Shown one piece after another: positions 57,948 through 64,000 of a stretch of 64,000 nucleotides of DNA. The number at the start of each line of letters is the position of its first letter. Position 1 is the stretch's first letter. This DNA is from Marinobacter sp. SS5-14b (GTDB taxonomy: Bacteria > Pseudomonadota > Gammaproteobacteria > Pseudomonadales > Oleiphilaceae), in contig NZ_JASSVM010000007.1 of NCBI RefSeq assembly GCF_030541005.1, forward strand, positions 62,001-126,000, given 5' to 3'. The position numbers were made by a program, and so were the translations under genes. The notes under the pieces were generated by a model. That model did not search any database. It worked only from the letters and a program-made list of their open reading frames with translations, and was not told the origin of the DNA.

Positions 57948-58883
57948 GTGTTGGTGACAATGTTACTTTTTCGGCCCTGTTTCTACCTCAAATGGAAAGA
58001 TTTCGTGACTGGCAAGCTCATCAAAGTCGTTTTTCGCCTGCTGTCTTTTCTGGGCCTGCGCAAGGCTCAGCGCCTGGGCAGGCTTCTCGGCAGCCTTGCC
58101 TGGAAACTTGAAGGGCGCTCGGTCGAAACCACCCGCAAAAACCTTCGAGTCTGTTATCCGGATCTTTCGGAGGAACATATTGAGGCCATGGGCCGCGAGA
58201 GCCTGCGTGAAACCGGCGCAACCGCGCTGGAGCTTCCAATAATGTGGGAGTGGCCCGTGGAGCGCTGCCTCGGCTTGATCCGCGAGATTGAAGGGGAAGA
58301 GCTACTCGCTGATTATCAATCTGGCAAACAAGGCCTGCTGTTACTGGCACCGCACCTGGGCAACTGGGAGCTCACCGGGCTGTTCTTTGCGTCACGTTAC
58401 AAGATGGCAGCGCTTTACAGCCCGCCAAACCAGGCCGGCTTCGAAGAGTACATGAAAGCGGTACGCAGTCGCAGCGGGTCCGAACTGGTCGCCACTGACC
58501 GGCGCGGTATTATGCGGCTGTTCAGCATTCTTCGGGAGGGCGGTGTCGTCGGCATCCTGCCAGACCAGACACCACGAAAAGAAGGCGGCGAGTTTGCACC
58601 TTTTTTCGGCATCCCGACCATCACCATGACACTGGCCTCCAAGCTGATCCACAAAACCGGCGCGAGACCCTTGGTCACCTATGCCCAACGATTGCCCGAC
58701 GGGCAAGGTTTCAAAATGGTCATTCGGGAAGCCGAGCCGGGGATGGCATCACAGGACATGAGCGAGTCGCTTGCTGCACTTAATCGCTCGGTTGAAAAGT
58801 GCATCGCCGATGTTCCGGTTCAATACCAATGGGAATACAAACGTTTTCGCAGGACAGCTCCGGGCGAGACGCCGGTTTACTGA
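57948..58883 (+). CDS. Lipid A acyltransferase, LpxL/LpxM type (second copy)
   Basis: A 311-residue acyltransferase with the catalytic H-x4-E motif HLGNWE (H136, E141) and the DQTPRKEGGEFAPFFGIPTIT segment. It differs clearly from the first copy at 41512 (HYSTLD). The two probably add different secondary chains to lipid A. It could start at GTG 57948 or ATG 57960. It is divergent from the glycosyltransferase run and overlaps the convergent kdkA by seven bases. Confidence 0.9.
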   Translation: MLVTMLLFRPCFYLKWKDFVTGKLIKVVFRLLSFLGLRKAQRLGRLLGSLAWKLEGRSVETTRKNLRVCYPDLSEEHIEAMGRESLRETGATALELPIMWEWPVERCLGLIREIEGEELLADYQSGKQGLLLLAPHLGNWELTGLFFASRYKMAALYSPPNQAGFEEYMKAVRSRSGSELVATDRRGIMRLFSILREGGVVGILPDQTPRKEGGEFAPFFGIPTITMTLASKLIHKTGARPLVTYAQRLPDGQGFKMVIREAEPGMASQDMSESLAALNRSVEKCIADVPVQYQWEYKRFRRTAPGETPVY

Positions 58884-59599
58884 TCTGCCCCGTCATAACC
58901 CGCCATAAACGCCTGCCATAAACGGTGCCTTAACGAATCATCAACGTCACCCAGGCATTTAGTGACAGAACGTTGCAACCGGCCGATGTTTGCGGCTTTC
59001 CAGCGGTCACCCTGCATTGGCGGCACGATTTTTCCGCGGTCAAAGTCAATCAGATACACCGCTCTCCCTGCCACCAGAATGTTCATGCAGTTTAGGTCCG
59101 CATGATAAACCCTTGCATCGTGGAAGCGCCGCACACAACCCCCGACTGCTTTCCAAACGCGCAAACAATCAGCGCCGGAGTAATCGGTTAGCGGCGCTGC
59201 TTCGGGAATCCGGCGAATGATGATGGAGGCACGATAGAGCAAACCGGCCTGGCGCTGATAACCGGCGGCAACCGGTTCGGGAACGGGAAACCCCTGGCGA
59301 TAAAGCTGATCAAGTAATCGAAACTCAGCAAAGGACCGAACGCGATCCTCTCCGGTATAGACATACTCGCTACGGATGAAGCGCCCCGGCAGGCCACCTC
59401 GGGAAAATTGCCTCAACACCAGGTCGCCCACCGGTGAGTGAACAAACCAGGCCGAGCCACGGCCGCCTTTTGTTACTGGAACTGCCCGTTCTGCCCAAAA
59501 CTCCGGGTTAAACCACTGTTCCGAGAAATCCGCCACATACGAACGGGCCACCAGATTGACTCCGGTGGCCCCAACGTTTCTAACGTAGCCTTCCCTCAT
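58877..59599 (-). CDS. kdkA: 3-deoxy-D-manno-octulosonic acid (Kdo) kinase
   Basis: KdkA phosphorylates Kdo at the 4-position on lipid A. The 240-residue kinase-fold protein has GGRGSAWFV as the glycine loop, VLRQFSRGGLPGRFIRSEYVY, the catalytic loop RVYHADLNCMNILV and the metal motif YLIDFDRGKI. The ATG at 59599 (MREGYVRN) has AAAGG upstream; an in-frame start at 59629 would lie within ilvE. It follows ilvE on the minus strand. Confidence 0.92.
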   Translation of the reverse strand: MREGYVRNVGATGVNLVARSYVADFSEQWFNPEFWAERAVPVTKGGRGSAWFVHSPVGDLVLRQFSRGGLPGRFIRSEYVYTGEDRVRSFAEFRLLDQLYRQGFPVPEPVAAGYQRQAGLLYRASIIIRRIPEAAPLTDYSGADCLRVWKAVGGCVRRFHDARVYHADLNCMNILVAGRAVYLIDFDRGKIVPPMQGDRWKAANIGRLQRSVTKCLGDVDDSLRHRLWQAFMAGYDGADQ

Positions 59600-59607
59600 G
59601 GGAGCCT

Positions 59608-60531
59608 TTACCGAACCGGCGTCAGCCACTCGGAATGCTGAGCCAACTTACCTTTAACCGCATCAAAATACATGCTCTGCAGCTTCTCGGTAATTGGCCC
59701 ACGCTTGCCAGCCCCAATAGCACGGCCGTCCAGTTCGCGGATTGGCAGCACTTCAGCGGCGGTACCGGTGAAGAAGGCTTCTTCGGCAACGTAGACTTCA
59801 TCGCGGGTAATGCGGCGCTCTTTCACCTGCAGGCCGAGGTCTTTGGCGAAGTCGATGATGGTGGCGCGGGTAATACCTTCCAGACAGGAGGTCAGTTCGG
59901 GCGTGTGCAGCACTCCGTCACGAACGATGAAGATGTTCTCGCCGGAACCTTCAGCCACGTAGCCTTCATTATCCAGCAGCAGGGCTTCTTCCGCACCGCC
60001 CGAGATCGCCTCGTTCAGGGCCAGCATGGAGTTGATGTAGTTGCCGTTGGCCTTCGCCTTACACATGGTGATGTTGACGTGGTGTCGGGTGTAAGAGGAC
60101 GTGCGCACCTTGATGCCCATTTCCTTTGCTTCCGGCGACATGTAGGACGGCCAGCTCCAGGCGGCAACCATCACGTGCACTTTCAGGTTGTCCGCACGCA
60201 GGCCCATGCCTTCGGAACCCAGAAACGCCATCGGGCGCAGGTAGGCTTCATCAAGATTGTTTTCACGAACCGCTGCACGCTGAGCTTCATTGATCTCATC
60301 TTTGCTGAACGGCATCTTCATGTTCAGGATGTGAGCGGAGCGGAACAAACGGTCCGTGTGCTCTTTCAGGCGGAAAATCGCCGGGCCGTTGGCAGTATTG
60401 TAGGCTCGCACACCTTCAAAACAACCGAGGCCGTAATGCAGGGTGTGAGTGAGGACGTGGATTTTGGCTTCGCGCCAGGGAACCATTTCACCATCCAGCC
60501 AGATAACGCCATCACGGTCAGCCATCGACAT
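59608..60531 (-). CDS. ilvE: Branched-chain amino-acid aminotransferase
   Basis: IlvE is a fold IV PLP enzyme for the last step of Leu, Ile and Val synthesis. The 307-residue protein has WLDGEMVPWREAKIHVLTHTLHYGLGCFEGVRAY at the start, the YLRPMAFLG and NYINSMLALNEA segments, and EGSGENIFIVRDG, all family hallmarks. It is 81 bp downstream of glnE, and the same pair occurs in Pseudomonas. Confidence 0.97.
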   Translation of the reverse strand: MSMADRDGVIWLDGEMVPWREAKIHVLTHTLHYGLGCFEGVRAYNTANGPAIFRLKEHTDRLFRSAHILNMKMPFSKDEINEAQRAAVRENNLDEAYLRPMAFLGSEGMGLRADNLKVHVMVAAWSWPSYMSPEAKEMGIKVRTSSYTRHHVNITMCKAKANGNYINSMLALNEAISGGAEEALLLDNEGYVAEGSGENIFIVRDGVLHTPELTSCLEGITRATIIDFAKDLGLQVKERRITRDEVYVAEEAFFTGTAAEVLPIRELDGRAIGAGKRGPITEKLQSMYFDAVKGKLAQHSEWLTPVR

Positions 60532-60612
60532 TTCTATTCTGCTCCTAAAAAAGCGGTTTTTCGGGGAATCGGCATTCTAGCAGGAAAGTCCGCCATAAAT
60601 AAATTTAGCTTG

Positions 60613-63519
60613 CTACCCACCCATGACTTTTTTCCACATACTTTGGATGTAGTCACGCTCTTCCGGAAAAGCATCGCCGTCTACCTGGCTGTTCAGGTTC
60701 TGCAATGCCCGCCGATGAATGGTTGAGCGCAGGGTAATAAAGGCGGCCCGAAGTTTTTCCGTATCGGCAACCTCAAGCACACCTGCACGACCCAGCTCCT
60801 CCAGCTGACGAATGTTATCGCTCCATTGGGTCAGCTCGGGATGCTCTTCGCTACAGGCCAGCATCAGGTATTGCACCATAAACTCGATGTCTACGATGCC
60901 GCCGGCGTCGTGCTTGATGTGAAATACCTCGCCCCGCCGGGCTTCGGGCGTGCCAAGGTTGCTGCGCATTTTTTCACGCATCTCGGCGACATCCTGGCGC
61001 AGTTTGGTTTTGTCTCTGGATGCACACAAGATGTTGTGCCGGATCTTCTCGAAGCCCGCCAAGGTATCGGGGCAGCCCGCCACACCACGGGCGCGGGCCA
61101 GGGCCTGATGCTCCCAGGTCCAGGCATCGTTCTGCTGGTATTTTTCGAAGGCCTGCAGTGTACTGACCAACAAACCGGAATTGCCGGATGGCCGCAGCCG
61201 CATGTCTACCTCGTACAGCTGTCCGGAGGGTGTCTGAGTGCTGAGAATATGCACAATGCGCTGACCCAGGCGCGTGTAGAACACAGCGTTGTCGATCGGC
61301 TTATCACCATCCGTCGCCAGCTGAGGATCCGCTTGGTGCACAAAAACCAGGTCCAGATCGGAGGTATACCCCAACTCAATTCCGCCAAGCTTGCCATAGC
61401 CAATGATGGCGAAGTCGGTATCGCAGGCCGAGCCATCGGCCCGGCGGGGGTATCCGTGACGGCTCACCAGGTTGGAGAAGGCCACATCCACCACGTGATC
61501 CAGCACCACCTCGGCGATCCAGGTGAGGTAATCGCTCACTTTCATCAGCGGTAAGGTGCCTTTCAGCTCAGACGCAGCCACGCGCAGAATATGGGCTTTC
61601 TTGAAGTGCCGAAGGGATTCCATCTGTTCTTCGAGATCTTCGTAGGGAATTCGCAGCATTTGCTGACGCAGATCGTCCTGCAGCTCCTCTTTTGCCGGCG
61701 GGCTGTAAAGGCTCTCTGCGTTCAGCAGTTCATCCAGGAGCAGCGGGGTCTCCGCCAGCAGCCTCGCAATCCAGGGGCTTTCACTGCACAACCGAACCAG
61801 CTGGGTCAGTGCACCGGGGTTTTCTACCAACAACACCATATAGGCGGTTCGCCGCAGGATGGCTTCAACCAACTGCAGAACTCGGTCAAGGGTTTCTGAA
61901 GGGTTACTGACTTCGGTGAGCGCGCTTAGCAAGAGCGGCAGGAACTGGTTCAGGCGTTTACGACCCTGCGTCTGCATGGTTTGCACCGTGCGGCCTTCAC
62001 GCAGGCTCGCAAGCACTTTGAAGCTGGCGTCCGGATCCTCAAAGCCCTGCTCCGCCAACCACTCAATCGCGGCCGGCTCTTCCATTTCCGACAACCAGAG
62101 CTCAAACCAGCCATCGTCTACGCCGGAGTCACCTTCCTGCTGGTCGTCATCGTCGGTCGCTATGATATTGGCGAAGTGTTTGGCCACGCGCTCACGGTGA
62201 TCCGTCAGCGCCATCTCGCAAGCGGACCAATCCTCAAACTCCATAACACGGGCTGCTCGGGCCAGAGAAAGCGCATCGTCCGGCAGGGTCTGCGTTTGCT
62301 TGTCTTCCATGCCCTGCAGGGCATGCTCGAGATCACGCAGGAACACATAGGCCTCCCGCAACTCTTTGACCACCGGGGACGGCAGCAACTCCAGCTCTTC
62401 AAGCTCTTTGAGAATATTAAGCAGCTCTCGCTGTTGAAGCTCCCTGTCGCGACCACCTCGAATGAGCTGGAATGCCTGCACCACAAATTCGATCTCGCGA
62501 ATGCCGCCGCTACCCAGCTTGATGTTGTTTTCCAGCCCCTTGCGGCGAACTTCCCGACTGATCATGGCCTTCATATTGCGGAGGGATTCAAACGCGCTGA
62601 AGTCGATGTACTTGCGGTAAACGAACGGGCGCAGGCTTTCCATCAACACGCTTCCTGCTCGCTGGTCACCGGCCACCACCCTGGCCTTCACCATGGCATA
62701 ACGTTCCCAATCCCGCCCCTGGTCCTGATAGTAGGTTTCCAGGGCGGCAAAACTGAGCGCAAGCGCCCCGCTCTGACCGTATGGGCGCAAGCGCATATCG
62801 ACCCGAAACACAAAGCCGTCTGCGGTGATCTGGTCCAGTGCCTGAATCAGCCGCTGACCCAAGCGAATGAAAAATTGCTGATTGTCCAGCGCACGACGCC
62901 CCCCCCGGGTTTCGCCCTTCGCCGGAAAGGCAAAAATCAAATCAATATCGGACGACACATTGAGTTCACGACCACCGAGCTTGCCCATGCCCAGCACGAC
63001 CATCCTCTGGGGTGCGTCTTCACGGGTGGATGGGTCTTTCCCCCAGGGCACCCCAAATTCTTCGCAGGCCTTGCTGTAGAGCCAGTCGAGCGCTCCATCA
63101 ATGCAGGTGTCGGCAAAGGCACTGGTAGCCTGCATGGTTTCCTGCAGGTTTGCCCAGTTCATTACATCACGCCAGATGATGCGGAATTGAATTTCACGGC
63201 GGAAACGCCGAAGTGCCGCATGCAGGGCCAGCTCTGTATCGACAGCCTCCAGATACCAGGCCCAGCGTTCCGACAGCCAGGCTTCGGTCGTCGGCTCAGT
63301 GAGCGGGCGAGCCGCCAGAGCCTGCCGAACGTAATCAGGGTGACGCTCCAGTGTCTGGCGCAGGAACAAGCTGCGCGCCAAGGCCTCCGCAAGATCCGCA
63401 TCGGTCATGTCTGCAGACCCGGACAACCACTCTGGCACTCCATCCGGAAACACCGATGGCCAGCAGGACGACACATCCTCTGCCAGAATGGCCGGCAACG
63501 AATCCCAAGGCTCAGACAT
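60613..63519 (-). CDS. glnE: Glutamine synthetase adenylyltransferase / adenylyl-removing enzyme
   Basis: GlnE attaches and removes AMP on glutamine synthetase according to PII and glutamine status. From the ATG at 63519 the protein is 968 residues. It has two nucleotidyltransferase halves, each with its motif: LGKLGGRELNVSSDIDLIF (adenylyl-removing, N-terminal half) and GYGKLGGIELGYTSDLDLVF (adenylyl-transferring, C-terminal half), plus helical linkers. The open frame upstream to 63612 reaches back over the start of the divergent channel gene and is not used. A GGGG precedes the chosen start. Confidence 0.95.
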   Translation of the reverse strand: MSEPWDSLPAILAEDVSSCWPSVFPDGVPEWLSGSADMTDADLAEALARSLFLRQTLERHPDYVRQALAARPLTEPTTEAWLSERWAWYLEAVDTELALHAALRRFRREIQFRIIWRDVMNWANLQETMQATSAFADTCIDGALDWLYSKACEEFGVPWGKDPSTREDAPQRMVVLGMGKLGGRELNVSSDIDLIFAFPAKGETRGGRRALDNQQFFIRLGQRLIQALDQITADGFVFRVDMRLRPYGQSGALALSFAALETYYQDQGRDWERYAMVKARVVAGDQRAGSVLMESLRPFVYRKYIDFSAFESLRNMKAMISREVRRKGLENNIKLGSGGIREIEFVVQAFQLIRGGRDRELQQRELLNILKELEELELLPSPVVKELREAYVFLRDLEHALQGMEDKQTQTLPDDALSLARAARVMEFEDWSACEMALTDHRERVAKHFANIIATDDDDQQEGDSGVDDGWFELWLSEMEEPAAIEWLAEQGFEDPDASFKVLASLREGRTVQTMQTQGRKRLNQFLPLLLSALTEVSNPSETLDRVLQLVEAILRRTAYMVLLVENPGALTQLVRLCSESPWIARLLAETPLLLDELLNAESLYSPPAKEELQDDLRQQMLRIPYEDLEEQMESLRHFKKAHILRVAASELKGTLPLMKVSDYLTWIAEVVLDHVVDVAFSNLVSRHGYPRRADGSACDTDFAIIGYGKLGGIELGYTSDLDLVFVHQADPQLATDGDKPIDNAVFYTRLGQRIVHILSTQTPSGQLYEVDMRLRPSGNSGLLVSTLQAFEKYQQNDAWTWEHQALARARGVAGCPDTLAGFEKIRHNILCASRDKTKLRQDVAEMREKMRSNLGTPEARRGEVFHIKHDAGGIVDIEFMVQYLMLACSEEHPELTQWSDNIRQLEELGRAGVLEVADTEKLRAAFITLRSTIHRRALQNLNSQVDGDAFPEERDYIQSMWKKVMGG

Positions 63520-63601
63520 AACGCAAACCCCTGTCTCTCTGATATATTTCCGGTACTGTATAACGAACTCGCCAAGGACTGAACAGGCCACCACGCCAAT
63601 G

Positions 63602-64000
63602 ATGAGAAACAAGCGCCCGCTGAATCCGGAACATTCGCAACCTCACCTCCCGATGGGAGGGCTAATCCGTCAGCGTGTAAAACGATTATTTCTTGTTTTG
63701 GCGGCGCTGGTTTGTGCCCAGGTCCTTATCCTGTGGGCGGCAGAGCCACTGACCTTTTTTGAAGCCGTATGGCTAACCATGACAACCCTGGTGACGGTAG
63801 GCTATGGCGACTATGCACCGGTAACGGCGATCGGGAGAATCAGTACGGTTCTTCTGATGTTCATCTCCGCCATTACTCTGCTGACACTGATTGTGAGCGA
63901 CTATATTGAGTATCGCTTTTACCGCCGTGAACGAATTCTGACCGGACGCTGGATCTACAACATGAAAGACCATATCGTAATCATCAACACCCCTCGCAGC
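63602..64000 (+). CDS. Potassium channel with RCK domain, 3' end outside window
   Basis: An ion channel of the two-helix potassium family. The 133 codons present encode a first helix (RLFLVLAALVCAQVLILWAA), a pore helix and selectivity filter TTLVTVGYGDYAP (GYGD at 67-70), a second helix (ISTVLLMFISAITLLTLIVSDYIEY), and the beginning of an RCK/TrkA-N domain (MKDHIVIINTPRS). The gene continues past the window. It starts at ATG 63602, divergent from glnE. Confidence 0.88.
   Translation, partial: MRNKRPLNPEHSQPHLPMGGLIRQRVKRLFLVLAALVCAQVLILWAAEPLTFFEAVWLTMTTLVTVGYGDYAPVTAIGRISTVLLMFISAITLLTLIVSDYIEYRFYRRERILTGRWIYNMKDHIVIINTPRS

Noticed and set aside
61981..63582. A 533-codon open frame antisense to glnE
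   Set aside because: It lies wholly opposite the coding strand of glnE, which has clear motifs along its full length. Long antisense frames are expected in GC-rich coding DNA.

Overview
The window looks like a chromosomal segment of a marine gammaproteobacterium close to Marinobacter. This is inferred from gene content and order plus protein style; no search was run. Much of the gene order follows the Pseudomonas aeruginosa blocks I know: pilMNOPQ-aroK-aroB next to ponA, maeB, rpmE, priA, argS, a SPOR protein and hslVU; ptsP-rppH-HAD; and nudF-yqiB-cpdA, thiC, tolC, waaA ... ilvE, glnE.

Layout. 1-6536 (minus strand): type IV pilus operon pilM-N-O-P-Q, then a terminator, then aroK and a truncated aroB. 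6804-13511: class A penicillin-binding protein PonA, malic enzyme, ribosomal protein L31, replication-restart helicase PriA. 13721-15463: an AT-richer gene for a large Ig-like surface lipoprotein. 15604-19871: argS, a SPOR-domain cell-division type protein, and the HslVU protease. 19950-26265: a patatin-like protein with altered active-site residues, PtsP (nitrogen PTS), RppH, a HAD phosphatase and an RlmI-type rRNA methyltransferase. 26452-30167: gcvH, then the divergent metR/metE pair with a MetR box between them. 30348-35172: nudF-yqiB-cpdA followed by a Tle1-like phospholipase (DUF2235) and a DUF2931 lipoprotein, which look like a type VI effector/immunity pair added to the end of that operon. 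35298-36397: a TumE/TumA toxin-antitoxin module bracketed by two inverted copies of a structured repeat; a third copy lies at 26317-26433. 36440-38508: thiC with a TPP riboswitch. 38698-40101: tolC.

40156-59599 is a large envelope-polysaccharide locus: waaA (Kdo transferase), two LpxL/LpxM-type lipid A acyltransferases, a Kdo kinase, an O-antigen ligase, many glycosyltransferases (GT4, GT2, GT25 and GT32 types plus DUF6492), a GDP-mannose enzyme, an ELM1-family protein, a YrbL-like kinase, an SGNH-like protein and a YejM/PbgA-like membrane sulfatase-fold protein. Inner-core assembly, acylation, sugar supply and ligation of distal glycan could all be served from here, yet I see no GT9 heptosyltransferase. 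The window closes with ilvE, glnE and the start of a potassium-channel/RCK gene.

The strongest unexplained signal is the three-copy repeat. A nearly invariant core of 51-57 bp, carrying several GGA motifs (two of them inside small hairpin loops), sits between long complementary arms whose sequence differs completely from copy to copy.
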